DNA of 64,000 nucleotides from Enchytraeus crypticus (Eukaryota > Annelida > Clitellata > Enchytraeida > Enchytraeidae): NCBI GenBank assembly GCA_905160935.1, contig CAJHZI010000382.1, positions 2,615,001-2,679,000 of the forward strand. Direction: 5' to 3'. The notes below the pieces were generated by a model. It had not been told where the DNA came from. It made no database searches and saw only the letters and a list, made by a program, of their open reading frames with translations. This document shows positions 12,641-25,029 of the stretch, piece after piece (the first letter of the stretch is position 1; every line of letters starts with the position of its first letter). Both the position numbers and the translations under genes were made by a program.

Positions 12641-12835
12641 ACTTACCACCGGCAGGTCCATGGCATACAACACCTCCACTCATCTCTATCCTCCATCCCT
12701 CTCCATGTCCACACACAAGTGGATCCCCAAATCATTAATAACATTCCTTTTGATATACCAATATTCTTGGGGAGTCTGCTTATGACTACATGTAGGTGGG
12801 CCCCTATGCCTTCCTCAGCTTCGACTAACATTTAT
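12641..12835 (-). mobile_element. 3' end of FADDQ-type LINE
   Basis: The reverse strand encodes a C-terminal piece ending RDEWRCCMPWTCRW, close to the REEWRRYVPWTCQ end of the copy at 63310-63650. 5'-truncated. Confidence 0.75.
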
Positions 12836-12839
12836 TAGG

Positions 12840-13047
12840 CAAGGGCATCATTCCTTGAGAACATAATACCGTTTACTTAATAATTATAAGAAATAACAAT
12901 AATAATGATAATTATAATTAATAATAATAACAATCAAAATTATAATTAATAATAATATAAATATATTATTATTAATTATATATAGTATATAATTTATATA
13001 TAACTATATATATATATAGTATAATCTTTATATTAATTATATATATA

Positions 13048-13092
<45 letters not shown>

Positions 13093-13111
13093 TATGTATA
13101 TATATATACAT

Positions 13112-13145
<34 letters not shown>
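12840..13145. repeat. Compound simple repeat: TAATAA, TATA, AG
   Basis: TAATAATAA-type sequence to about 12975, TATA runs to 13110, then (AG)n at 13114-13143. It lies 145 bp before the second GPCR exon. Confidence 0.85.
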
Positions 13146-13146
<1 letters not shown>

Positions 13147-13289
13147 CAAGCAGGCATTATATGCTTTAGCAATACGACTCAGCGAATCTATCAAAACTGA
13201 TGTCACTTGCTCATAATGTTCATCATCGTTCATTAAATGGACATCATGAAAGAATCGCCCAGTGCATGTTTGCATATTTTCTGTACTAG

Positions 13290-14171
13290 GTGCGGTACAT
13301 GACGACGGCGGCATTCGCTGGCTCGGGCTTGCTGTGCACGCCTCAGCTGGCTCTGTTCCACGAGGTGCTCAGGGGAGGCGTGCCCTACTGCGAGTCTCGC
13401 TTCAGAGAATCTCCCCCGAGTCACCGGCAGGCCTACCTCACCTTCGTCAACATCACCGTCTTCCTCCTCCCCACCACCGTCATGCTCGTCTGCTACGTCA
13501 GGATATTCCTCAAGATCTCAGACAAGGTCGGCAACGAGAGAGATCAGAGGCGCATCAGTTCGGCGTCTTCGATCAGAAGTCGCGTGTGTTCCACTAATCA
13601 GCTCGCCAGTGGCACTGCAGCTGCAGAACAGACCTGTGTGTCAGAGGGTCATTCACTGGTGGGAAGAGTGGGTAAGGTTCAGCTACAAAGCACACATTCT
13701 GGGACCCTGACCCGAGCTAAGATGAAAACTCTGAAGATGACAGTGGTCATAGTGTCTACCTTTTTTATCTGCTCGGCGCCTTATCATATTCTGGAAATGG
13801 TTTACTCGTTTGGTGATCATAGAGCGGTGCCTAATTATGTAGCCAGCATAATGGGAGCTATGGCTATAGCTAATTCTGTCACTAATCCTTTCGTTTTTCT
13901 TCTTTTTAATGTCACTTTGGGTCAGGTTTGTTGCTGCTTTCGGAGATTCCGAAAAGATCTGAAGAGACAAAATAGTGTTGCTGGTCGTAAATCGAGTCCA
14001 GGTTACGTGTTCTGTGGAACAGTCAGCAGGAGAAATGAATGCGACACGGGAATAGCATGTACGACTGTGTTCAGTGAAGTGTGCAGGGATAAGGGTGGCA
14101 GAACTTATACCAAGATTAAGGATGACTCTGGAATGGAGATATGCGGATTCGAACTGAAGTCGTTGTGTTAG
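13290..14171 (+). CDS. Peptide GPCR exon 2 (TM4 to C-terminus)
   Basis: Second coding exon of the receptor begun at 839. It starts at V160 right after the CTGTACTAG acceptor. TM4 is about 161-181; C193 in ECL2 (VPYCESRF) pairs with C121. TM5 is 207-232 with P220. ICL3 is about 60 residues long and Ser/Arg-rich. RAKMKTLKMT opens TM6, typical of the GnRH/AKH/corazonin group. The CWxP switch reads C320-S-A-P323, so the tryptophan is missing. TM7 ends NSVTNPFVFLLFN, giving NPxxF instead of NPxxY. C373-C375 are likely palmitoylated. The stop is at 14169-14171; AATAAA occurs about 390 bp later near 14562. Total length, 452 residues, is normal. Orphan status and ligand cannot be settled here. Confidence 0.9.
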   Translation: MRYMTTAAFAGSGLLCTPQLALFHEVLRGGVPYCESRFRESPPSHRQAYLTFVNITVFLLPTTVMLVCYVRIFLKISDKVGNERDQRRISSASSIRSRVCSTNQLASGTAAAEQTCVSEGHSLVGRVGKVQLQSTHSGTLTRAKMKTLKMTVVIVSTFFICSAPYHILEMVYSFGDHRAVPNYVASIMGAMAIANSVTNPFVFLLFNVTLGQVCCCFRRFRKDLKRQNSVAGRKSSPGYVFCGTVSRRNECDTGIACTTVFSEVCRDKGGRTYTKIKDDSGMEICGFELKSLC

Positions 14172-15800
14172 GCGCTTTTCATACATTTGTTATTGTTGAA
14201 GTGTTAATGCAGACTCCTGCAAGTCAACAGATAGGCGTATAAGAATTTGAGTATTGCTACAATTGCTAAAATCTACTAACAACCTTTGTTATTTAATTTA
14301 TTCTCAAGCTTAATGATATTATTTGTTCTGACAATGTCTTTTACTCATTTATAAAAATCCATGCATATGTAAAAAACAGTATCGAAAAGTATGATAAAGG
14401 CTTAATTAGTTTTCTTAAACTTCCTGTTGTATCGTCTAGGATAAAATAATTTCAGATGTTAGATAGATAGTTATGAACTGATGACTTCATTAAATCAGTG
14501 TACTAGTTACGTATTTGCTAATACAGTTACATAAATTAAATATAGACTTATAGATACATAAAATAAATAAAATATAAATACAAACTTATGGATATGTAGA
14601 TGTTTAGCATATTGATTGCACATGAATTCAGTGTAGTCCTAGTATTTCATTTGCATAAATTTCAAAATTATAGTAAACGTTTACCGAGTAAACTCCTTAC
14701 ACTTTGATAATTAGCTCGAAGACAGGAAGATGCTCAAAGCCAGACATTGAATTGAATCAATGTGCATTACATAGTCGTCTATATTTTTATAACTCTGCTG
14801 CAGCACTCAACAAAAAAGGTTTGGTAGATTGTTCAATTACATATCTGCACAACTGAAAGGTGTCGTAATTTCAGTTTCAGTGTAAACATGATACAATATG
14901 GATGCAGCACAACACTAACGCAGGCAACACAAATGAGCCACGCTGTATGGAGCCAGTATGAGCCACGCCTGTAGGCAGCCAGTCCCGGCGCTCACTCGCA
15001 GCTCGGGGATTTGCTCGAGATGAAGAGACAATACATAATTAATCATTTAGTAAAATTTACGATGTAAGAAAAGTGTAGATTAATATTTCAAAGAATCTCA
15101 GTCTTTCTGTGAAATCTATGCCAACTTGGAACTATTATTTTCACATATTTAAATAATTTTAATCTACAACCGTCATTCTACTCTCGGGCGGATATCCCAT
15201 CACAGCTGCAACTAATAATTTATAATTGGTTGGCCGTACCTTCAAGTGCAGCAACATCTCTGCAAACCTAGAATATGCAATTGTACGCTGCTACGATTAA
15301 GGAAAGCTACGCATGATTATACAGTTTTGAAGAGCTTTACACGTACAATAAAAAGTATCTTAATTTTTTCAGAACAAAACTTGAAATTATTCTGCTCATC
15401 TGCTTTTTTCTGCTGCTTGAATTTATTATTTAACTGCTGTAGAAAGCCTGTGGAATATACAGTGAATCACAAAACGGAACTCTGTTAAAATAATGTTAAA
15501 ATTATGTAATCGAAAAGAACTTTCAAATAAAGAAATTTGTTGGAATGATTAATTAAAATGCAATCTTATCTAAAGCCCGCGTGTAAAATCTACAATGTAC
15601 CTTCAATTTAATCTTCCTTAAAATGGAATTAATGATTTTGCAAATTTAGATTCGCTGCTTGAACTATATTAAATAGATTTCGCGCATACAGGTGATGAGA
15701 TCATTAATTCAGTGTGGAATCATCACGTGCTCTGTCATCCAATAAAACGTCAGAGTTTGAACTTAAACGTATATCTATTAAAATTTATAACCATTAACCA
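14172..15800. other. 3' UTR and intergenic sequence
   Basis: AT-rich; possible polyadenylation signals near 14562. A slightly GC-richer patch with two GAGCCACGC words lies at 14935-15010. I recognise no gene. Confidence 0.45.
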
Positions 15801-16170
15801 TTATCTCCGTGTTGTGCTCGGGTGTGGTTGGGCCACTGCAGAATAGGGCAACCGCAAACAATCTGCCGCGTGTACGTAAGAGGCGACTAAAGGCAGAAGC
15901 TGAGGATGGCAACTGGGAACCCACCTCACCATGAAATATTTTCCCCCAGGATTAAATGGTAATTAATCCACCTAACTGAGGAAGGCAACGGGAAACCACC
16001 TCAGAAGCCATATTTTTCCCAAGCCATAGGCTACATATGGTTAAGACATAAACTTTGTGAAGGGATTAACATGCTGATCTAAGGAGTGCTCTTATGGAGC
16101 GAGAAAGCAGACTTGAGTATGAATATGTACCTTGAACCTGCCACTTGGCAGTGCACTGAAGAAGACGATA
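15801..16170 (+). repeat. Interspersed repeat with LINE-like tail
   Basis: The first half (GTTGTGCTCGGGTGTGGTTG, then AACGGGAAACCACCTCAG) recurs at 24181-24390; the second half recurs reversed at 1750 and 32590. It ends ACCTGCCACTTGGCAGTGCA, the same 3' end as the FADDQ-type LINE at 63650. Either a LINE UTR piece or a SINE that uses that LINE's machinery. Confidence 0.65.
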
Positions 16171-17557
16171 ACCATTATTAAACTGGTTGTAAAGTCAGTC
16201 GGCTGACGGGCATCTAACTGGTTGATTTTGTAACTTCCTGAGTGCTAGCTGACAATAAATAGCAAGAAATTTAGATAATATTTTGTGTGCGCATATAATT
16301 GTCTATAATTTGTGTTATTTTTCATATCAAATAATTCCATACATTACAGAAGCGATCAGACATAAATGTAAAAAAACATTTTTGTAGTCTACTTCTCCAC
16401 GAACAATATGTTACATATTTTCTGAGAACCTACAAAAAGGGAATATTCGAGTGCTTCTCCAATGCAACATAATTATTAATTGTTTGATGGCGCTAAAAGA
16501 CTGTTTTAGTCATGCCCAAAATTGGAATCAATGCAACGAAAATTCGCAAAAAGTAGAAACAATATTTACTTAATGATTTGAAATTAGCAGAGTGCTACAT
16601 AAATCGACCTGCAGTAGGTAAACACAAATTGTACAATAGTTCAATTGGAACTAGCTTCTCTATACTCTATAAGGATATAGTTGCAGACCTTTCATTTTGC
16701 TTAAAGGCCCTCTTAGATCTTTATTATCTTATCATATGACCGTTTTAATTATATTATTTTTATAATTGCTTCGTAGACAAATCATAAGCTTCCAGTGTTC
16801 TGTCAAATAGCAGATTCAATATACACTGCTATGTCTAAATTCTGCTATACGCAATGAATGAGGAACCCATCCGTTTACAAAAATCTCTTCCGTCATATAC
16901 GAATTGCCATTATTGAAACATAATGAGGACTTTTAGCTTGAAATAATTTTTAAAGTAGTATAATTTTTGAAGCAATTTTTTTATGGAAATTTATGCTTCA
17001 TTAACCTAAACACGTGCAGTATATCGTAAGTTCATTCTTAAGTTTCCTGTATCCTACATGAGGTTCAGAAACAATGTGATTACTTGTAAAATCAAATTTT
17101 CTACTAAATTAAACTTCAAATAGCATAAACATCTCTACTGAATGTCTAAAACTTGAAGAACGCGATCCATTAGCTAAGCACAAGTGGGTGTTCTGAAGGA
17201 AAAATAATTATATTAGTAATAGCATTAGGTAGTGAACATACGAGCGACAAGAAATGTCACATTATCATTGTACGACGTGAAAATTAGCCGAAAGCTGTTC
17301 TTGTTATAAAAAAGCGCAGAAATTTACACAATCATCCCACGTTTAAATCGGGACTCGTGGGTTTCTAAAAACATTTCTATCATAATATAATAAACATTGT
17401 ATCGTGCATTCAGTGTGGTTTCCTGATAACAAGTTGTATACAACAGTACAATTTCAAAGGTAGGCATTCCTTCACTTGCTTTAAGCTCACTAATGTTAAA
17501 ATAAATCGATAAATAAGTTGATCCCTTCGCAAAGGTTATGAATTTGCCAAGCCTTCC
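16171..17557. other. No feature seen
   Basis: AT-rich sequence without recognisable exon or repeat. Confidence 0.4.
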
Positions 17558-18691
17558 CAGTGGCGGCTCTGAGGGGTGACCTGGGGTGGCCACGGCCACC
17601 CCAAAGAAGGGCTGGCCACCCCAGTGGCCACCCCAAAAATGGTCGACAAAAATATTGATTTTTATTGCTGATTACCATAATATAACAGTGCTGGATCAGG
17701 AGCATCAGATGCTCATTTAAGACGATGCTTGTTTAAGATGCTTGATTAAAGTGTGATGCACTTTAATAACGACAATCGAACTGTGAATATAAGCCACACC
17801 GTCAGAACCCGACATCAGTGATATGATATCATATTACTTACGCGCAGACTCGCACTCTGCCCGAGTCCACTCACTGTTTAAAATAGAAGGGCTGCAGAGC
17901 TAGTACTCAATATGGTAGACCTTCATAATGAGCTTCAATAGCTTAGCCGAATGATACAAAGCAACGAAGCTAAGACCGAATAGATCAGACTCTCACACAC
18001 TAATCTATCTGATAATTTAAAATTGCTTTTTTGAACAGTAGAATCCGCAGAAGCGTTACATGACACTTTTAGATTAGCAAAGATTTCAGCAATCCTCCCT
18101 GCAAATTTTGCCTCGTGCAAGAGGAGCTTTTCTACAACGAAGCTCATAAACATTACATAACAACAATTTGAGTGCTATTGTCGCCAATGACAACATCGAG
18201 CACTATTGAGACAAATCCCAGCCGGTGAGCAAAAAGAATGTCCAAAACGGTACAAATGACAAAATCCAAAAAATCAGACAAAAGATAAAGGAAATTAAAG
18301 AAAAGGAGGCTTGCGTTCTGGACGCAACTCATAGTCGCTGGATGTAAAAGAGAGACGAAAAATATGGGTCTTCAACTGCCTATGGAACTGCTCAAGGGAA
18401 AGCGGAGGCCGATGTCACCGATGTGATTTAAAAGAAGACTTCCAAAGAGTAGATGAAAGAGAATTCCTTATTGGTGCAGCATAGGCGTAGGCTGACTAAG
18501 TCAAGTAAAAGCTTAATTGAGACACCGCAGAACAACGAACGAATCGGTTGTAGTAGTTTCAGTGCATTTGGTCTAATTGTTTTACGATGCTGCTTCCGCC
18601 GAATTATAAAGCTGTTTGATTTTACTAAAGACTCCCACAATCAACTCTCCAACTCTCGTAAAACATCCTAACCTTGTATAGTTGAGTACAG
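17558..18691 (-). mobile_element. hAT-like element, partial inverted copy
   Basis: Reverse complement of the right ~1.1 kb of the element at 28772-30751. It starts at CAGTGGCGGCTC, a hAT-style end, and similarity stops abruptly at GTTGAGTACA (18691). The two small frames shared with the other copy differ at only 1 of 72 and 4 of 72 residues. It has extra GGCCACCCC repeats near its end. No second terminal repeat is found, so it is truncated. Confidence 0.75.
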
Positions 18692-20635
18692 CCATGTATA
18701 GTCTTCTAACTACTTTTCTCTAAACGTTCTTTACAAATTTTAATTTATTTTCACATTTACTTCTTTCCAAATTTTTAATCCAAACGATAGGACTTCTGCA
18801 GAAACCTAATATTAACCTTATATTTAAAATAAAATTCAACATTATAGTGAAATGATCATCAGTGATGATATATGCAAATTGCAGGATACTGCACAAGTTT
18901 TATATGACACATTTAATTGCTGGACATTTTAGGCAAATGTCAAATAATGGATCTAATGATATAAATATTACTGCGCTGACCAAAGTTGATACACTAATGA
19001 GCTCGACAAAGAGTAGATCTAAGGAGATTTCAAGGCATTCCAGGTTAGATCAAACAAAATTTCAAGACATTATATGGCGCTCTTCATGCTAAGCTATTGA
19101 TAAATATTAATATTTATAATGTCATAGTAATGTAATCTCTACTGAGTCATTATGTGCTCGGTATGTTTTTCCCGCAGGATTACTGAAATCAAATCTTGCA
19201 TAAATGCTTCTGTAGCCCCACTATAAAACTAAGCAACCTTTCAGCCACAGAGGATTTGCTTCCGAATTTCTTCAAGCATATTGTTGATTCTCCATTGCTA
19301 TAAAATCATTCTCTCCCATGGAATCTTTCTAGCTGTATAGCCTAATCGAAAATCTTAATATATTATTCACAATGAATTTAAGCAATTATGCCAGTTTGTC
19401 GTCAAATAACTAGTTTATGGAGCTTTTAAAATAATTTTTCTTTTCTGACTATTTTTCCATCAATCGGCTGTAGATTGCCCTTCTGCTTTTTTCTGTGGTA
19501 GACACATATTTTCCGCTATGGACTTAATTTACCTGTGCAGCCCCGTATCACAGTAGAGCATTGTCTTGAACAAACTTCCACTCCGTCTGCATGTTTCTTT
19601 ACCCAGATCAATTCATATATAGGGGTCAATCTTTCAAAGATGAATGTGAAATCAGTTGTGAATACGAAAATGGATAATGGACATCATTACTGAAGGATCT
19701 ACATGTATGGTACATTACATTCTACAATTAGTCATTGAACATGTACAATCATTATCATTTTAACCAGTCACTGCTTTTCAAGGTGGAAAGTTTAGTCACG
19801 CGTTCGAGGCTATCTCGAGTCAGAAATGAGCAGTTTCATATTTTGTAAATTAGTCATTGATCAGTATCTTTCGCTTATCGGAGCTCGAGCAATGCAGTTT
19901 TGGGAGTTCTCCCGGTACTGATGTCTTGAAACCAACATTAAATGCGCCCTTTGCTAAACATCTACAAATTCTCTTTGAACTACTCAATGCATGCAATTTA
20001 CAAAACTCAACAAAATGAACCTTAATAATGACTATATAATTGAGTAAAAATTTTTTTGAAAAGAACAGTTATTTCGGAGAAATCGTCTTTTGCGTTAAGA
20101 TATGCTAGTTAGATCATGATATATTACCGAGTCGGAATCGTGTTACATTCTGCAAGGTCGTAAGATGTTATTAGGCGGTAGTCGACTGATCTTGGGAATT
20201 CATTACGAGTTCTGTCAGTTAATTACACATCCCTTCACTGAGCGCCGGAACATTTCTCTACTATTGTTGCACATTTACAAGAGAATCTACTTGCTCTATC
20301 TAGTTAAGGCGACCTAATTGAATTCTCTTGCTCTATCTTATTACCCTGTAACAGACCTACATTCTTACATCATGCTGTAACACTATTACTTGTTCTTACA
20401 TTTTACGATTTCTCACTTGAGTGATTTGTCAACTATTAACTTTTAATATTTAATTAATCAAGTTTTGTTCCAAATTTCATTTTTATAAGTCATAAATTAG
20501 CCTACGTATTTAAGACAACGAATTTACAATGGTTCCCTTGATGAATTTTTTCATTAATTTTATATCAGTTAATAGAAATAGTTAATATAATTAACAATCT
20601 ATGCCTGTAATTGTAAAAAGTGAATTTATTATTAT
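18692..20635. other. No feature seen
   Basis: AT-rich; the short open frame near 18862-19092 shows no known motif. Confidence 0.4.
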
Positions 20636-20800
20636 AGAGAATATAGCAACTAAAGATACTATATTCGTTAAACATCGGTTAGCGAAAATAAATAAAGATA
20701 GAGTACAAATAAATCAAGATATAGATAAAGATAGCATACATAAAGAGAGCATAAAAAGGCATAAATAAAGATAGCATAAATAAAGATATAGCATATCGGT
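20636..20800. repeat. Irregular AAAGATAGCATAAAT tandem repeat
   Basis: Imperfect A-rich units containing AAAGATAGCATA and AATAAAGATA, about 6-8 copies; two GTTAGCGAAAA words bracket it near 20680 and 20800. Confidence 0.6.
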
Positions 20801-21140
20801 TAGCGAAAAATACTTGGATTTTCTCGTTTCAAGGTATTAAATATCACTTCCATCCTGAATACGCTTGGCTCCGTCAGGCAATTCTCGTAGGATAAAGATT
20901 CAACAATAGGCGTAGGCCTATTTGCTTAGCAGCTCTTGAGCCTTTTGATAAATGTGTAGAAAATATTTATTTCTTTTATTACTACTATTTATTAATTTAT
21001 CATCTATATATATATAGAAATTTAAAAAAAAAAATTATTGCTTTATTTCAGGCGAAATAACCCATACATGTATCTTACACATACAACAATGCAACAAAAA
21101 CCAGAAAAGCAAATAGGCTGCGCATAGATTGAGCTATAAG
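20801..21140. other. No feature seen
   Basis: AT-rich sequence between repeats. Confidence 0.35.
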
Positions 21141-21144
21141 AAAA

Positions 21145-22490
21145 TTACTTATAGATTAGGCATAATAATAAGCTCAGAACATCAAAACACTTAACTAGCA
21201 TATTAGCATTATCCAGCAAGCACATTCTAAACTTTAATCTATAATTAGAAAGGATAGTATCAAAACTAGGTAATCCAGTTTCTAGCAGAGCGATGGTTAG
21301 GCTGCTGTAAAGTTTGTATCCAAAAAATATTTTAATACATTTATTATAGCAAGATCGAAACTTCTCTATTGAACTCATTGTAAACGACGACCATAGTGCC
21401 ACATCACAGAAGCACATACAATTGGATTTGAACAGGACCTTCTTTACATTAACAGAGCAATAAGCAAATCAACGCTCTAATATATTCGTACGCATAAACA
21501 TACCACGTATTTCACGCTGTATATCGTTATTATCACGACCATAATTCGTTATAATATGACCTAAATATTGAAACTGCGTTACATAATTAATATAAGAATT
21601 TTCCAACTTAAATCTTGGAAATTCCTCTAGTACACTCCAATTTCGATCCTTAGGAGCAAATATCATTGCGACTGTTTTACTAATATTAAAAGACATGTTA
21701 ATAACTTTAGCGTTAAACTGAAGCACATCTATTAAATACTGCAAAGCTCTCCAGGAAGGAGCAATGAGAACGATATCATCAGCATATGCTAGAATGTTAA
21801 TTAATATATTATTAATTGCACAACCAATCCCGGTATCTACTACAGCTCTAACCATATCGCGTATATATCTAGAGAACAAATAAGGTGAAAGTACATTTCC
21901 CTGACGCGTACCATTTCCAATGTGAAAACAAGTCGAAACAGAATTTCGCCATCGAACAAAGCATTGCTGTTTAGAATACAAGAATGCAAGAATAAATATA
22001 ATACTGGTGTTAATGTTATCGTCCAGTAATTATCCAAACAATTTTCAGTAATTAACTTTATCAAAAGCTTTACTGAAGTCAACAAAACAGGTAAAAACAT
22101 GACTTCCATGCTGTCTATAATACTCGATAGTCTGCTTTAGTACATGAGTACACAATCCGGTTGAATGGCCAGACTTAAACCCAAACTGAAAATTATTATA
22201 TTCAGAAAGGCTATATTGTATATAGATTGCGCAATGAGAGATTCAAACAATTTAGATAATGCATTAGAAATTGCAATTGCTCTGTAATTATTAAGGTCAG
22301 ATAAATCGCCAGATTTATTCTCAACTAGAGGTGCAATTACAGATTGCATAAATGAATTAGGCAAATGACTATGTTTTAGAAACAAATTATACAACAAGTT
22401 TAAATGAACGTAGAGCCTAGGACACGCGAATGAAATTGCCTCCATGGAAATGCCATCTGGTCCAGGAGATTTTCCATGCTTTTGCAATCT
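21145..22490 (-). mobile_element. YADD-type non-LTR retrotransposon, frameshifted
   Basis: Reverse transcriptase read right to left: SPGPDGISMEAI near 22460, LSDLNNYRAIAIS near 22300, GNGTRQGNVLSPYLFSRYI near 21890, catalytic AYADDIVLIAP near 21780, and QFQYLGHIITNYG near 21560. At least two frameshifts (around 22130 and 21970) and a break near 21470 disable it. The C-terminal part continues to 21145. It differs from the other three LINE types in the window. Confidence 0.88.
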
Positions 22491-22545
22491 ACAAATATCT
22501 ATAATGTTATTAACAGAAATGACAAAATCATTCTTAGGAGAACAG

Positions 22546-22548
<3 letters not shown>

Positions 22549-22621
<73 letters not shown>
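22549..22621. repeat. (TA)n microsatellite
   Basis: About 36 TA units joining the LINE remnant on the left to an L2-like 3' end on the right. Confidence 0.95.
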
Positions 22622-22624
<3 letters not shown>

Positions 22625-22745
22625 CAGATTGGTCTTGGTGAATTGATCTGTAGTGATGTGTGCTGTTGGGGACGTCCCTGACATCATGTCTGGATGAGGA
22701 AACGGACGTTAAACCTTTATTTATTATTATTATTTATTTATTAAA
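22622..22745 (+). mobile_element. 3' end of L2-like LINE
   Basis: GCAGATTGGTCTTGGTGAAT, then GAGGAAACGGACGTTAAACC and a TTATT tail. Near-identical 3' ends are at 61750-61880, with diverged ones at 48580 and 59405. Confidence 0.75.
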
Positions 22746-23067
22746 TATATATGTATATATACTGTATATAAATTTTCTCTCATTAATTACACAACCATTT
22801 AAATAGGATCTTGCAATATTTGTTAAATTAATTCAAATTGACAACCTCTTTGTCACCGTAATCGGTGTCTTGATTCAATGTGTCTCACTGTGTCTGTCTA
22901 TATCAATTGTATATTATGATGCATTCCTTATATATATTGCACAGGGTTGTTTAATCCTAAATGGTTTTTGAAACACAAAAATTAATATTTTACTTTATGA
23001 TTGATGTATACATAATATATAGGCATATATAGCAGGCCTATATATACTGTGTACATGTATAGGTCTG

Positions 23068-23127
<60 letters not shown>

Positions 23128-23295
23128 CATATATATATACTTCATAGCTGAAACATAAACACATTCTAGCGAAATATCCATAACTTCTTCAAAAAACTGC
23201 ATATGTTTTATTTAAAAGATATAAAAATTTAATATACAAATATATTAGTATAAACTATGTACATTTTTTCGTATGTAATGTAGGCCTATATGTGT

Positions 23296-23373
<78 letters not shown>

Positions 23374-24067
23374 GAACTAATATTTAAGTCTTTTTTATTT
23401 CGCACTATATCAAATTCATGTCTCAGCATCTGCATGAGTATTCACAGAAATTCTTGTTTTAGCCTTCTATGGCATTTCCTCAAAGGTTACTTTCGTTTTA
23501 CGTTCACCATGTATGACATTTTAGAAGCATTAATTTGCTGCATATCCTACCATTTACATTTCCTATTTTATGTAGACTAATCATTACATTATATTACCAG
23601 GTTTCTTAGACTCTTAGGTTGTACAAGTTTCTGTTTATAAGCTTGATATTACCAAATGACATGGTTGTTGCAGTGTTATGCGAACAAACAGAAGGTTAAA
23701 TATCACTTCTGGGTACAATGTGTAAGACCCTCTGGTTAACAAATCCTCGATAATCTTCAGTGCAATTAAAAAGAACCTGTTTCTTGAGATAGAGATGGAT
23801 TTTAATATCTCGATATTGCCTGAAGGAAGTGCGTGCGACTAGTTAGACTCTAGACTCTAGAGGTAACCTGGAAAGAGTAATTAACTCAATTATTATAGCT
23901 CAATCATCCGTCTAGTCACATCCTTTATAAATCTGTGAATGTCATCTTTGCTTATTTGCATGCTGATTTTGAGAGCTTAAAATAATTGTCGATAACATTT
24001 GAATATTACACCATTTTACACCATACTTACCCCAATAAACTAACAATATCAGTGATAAAAAGTAAAA
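22746..24067. repeat. AT-rich region with two (TA)n tracts
   Basis: (TA)n at 23070-23123 and 23297-23366. The piece at 23140-23230 (CTAGCGAAATATCCATAACT) resembles the terminal part of the MITE at 9966. No gene is seen in the rest. Confidence 0.6.
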
Positions 24068-24165
24068 AGTTAAGCCGGTGTTAACGTCATTTTCATCTCT
24101 CGAAAGTGATATGAGTGATTTAAACTCAGGATTTAAACCAATAGGCGAGCTCAGGATTTAACATA
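24068..24165 (-). mobile_element. Damaged SINE fragment
   Basis: Reverse-strand tail of the main SINE (GTTAACGTCATTTTC), then GCGAGCTCAGGATTTAA; a CTCAGGATTTAA word is duplicated nearby. Confidence 0.5.
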
Positions 24166-24180
24166 ACATAACATAACATT

Positions 24181-24390
24181 TACCCCATGTTGTGCTCGGG
24201 TGTGGTTGGACCACTGCAGAATAGAGCAACCGCAAACAATCTGCCGCGTGTACGTAAGAGGCGACTAAAGGCAGGAGCTGAGGATGGCAAGAGGGGACCC
24301 ACCTCACCATGAAATATTGAGGATTAAATGGTAATTAATCCACCTAACTGAGGAAAGCAACGGGAAACCACCTCAGAAGCCACCTTTCAC
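24181..24390 (+). repeat. Interspersed repeat, 5' half
   Basis: Copy of the first half of the repeat at 15801-16170, preceded by a short ACATA run. The first ~110 bp are nearly identical. Confidence 0.7.
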
Positions 24391-24529
24391 ATGTCTGTGC
24401 ATCATAAAACATTTAATTAGTCCTACTTTAAAAAAAATCAAATCATAGAGACTTCATGTCAACATGTCAAATTTATTCATAGCCTATTCGTATTGCACTG
24501 AACATGTCATTAGCATCAAATTTACATGT

Positions 24530-24800
24530 TCTTATGTTTATCATATTTATTTTTAAAAGCATTCACTGATTCTGCTTTCCACAACTTCGCTTGGCAAACT
24601 ATTCCAAGCATTTATAACCCTCTGACTAAAGAAAAATTTCCTTAAATCTAGTCTACTTCTAAATTTACTAAGTTTATAAATATGTCCCCTAGTGTTTCTG
24701 TTGTTTGATAAATTAAACCAAATACTATGGTTAACTTTGCTGAAGCCTTTGAGTATCTTAAAAACTTCTATTGAATCTGCTCTAAAAACTTCTATTAAAT
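24530..24800 (-). mobile_element. C-terminal fragment of a further LINE
   Basis: The reverse strand encodes FSKVNHSIWFNLSN, then RNTRGHIYKLSKFRSR, DLRKFFFSQRVINAWNSLP and EVVES, the C-terminal domain of CR1-like retrotransposons. The frame is open for about 75 codons, then shifts. Not the same family as 49195. Confidence 0.75.
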
Positions 24801-24825
24801 CTCCTTAAGCCCATACATACATGTA

Positions 24826-24862
24826 CTGATCCTCAGTCGGATATCTTACCGACATCGCCACT
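24826..24862 (-). mobile_element. SINE head fragment
   Basis: Reverse-strand SINE 5' portion with the A box region (ATCTTACCGACATCGCCACT), cut on both sides. Confidence 0.6.
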
Positions 24863-25029
24863 GTGCGAAACAATACAATTTTATGTGATTGTAGTGCTTG
24901 TAGTAAGCAATTATGCTTGAATTTTAAATAAATATGTTCCATCAGAAGTTCCATAAGTACTTTTAAATATATTTTATCCTCATATGACATTAAAAGTCTC
25001 ATGCTGTTCCAAACTGTTCCAAACACTAC
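24863..25029. other. No feature seen
   Basis: Spacer between SINE and LINE fragments. Confidence 0.3.

Larger units (their letters stand above)
1316..13289 (+). other. 12 kb intron of the GPCR gene
   Basis: The intron runs from the GTGAGT donor at 1316 to the TTTTCTGTACTAG acceptor ending at 13289. It is filled with retrotransposon fragments, two SINEs, a MITE and TA microsatellites listed separately. I see no further receptor exon; TM1-3 and TM4-7 are complete without one. Confidence 0.8.

Noticed and set aside
13683..14186. 167-codon reverse frame opposite GPCR exon 2
   Set aside because: Shadow frame; the + frame has all seven-TM signatures.
18453..18671. Small gene duplicated at 18453 and 29671
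   Set aside because: Both copies lie inside the hAT-like element, are open in both strands and show no protein family; treated as transposon sequence.
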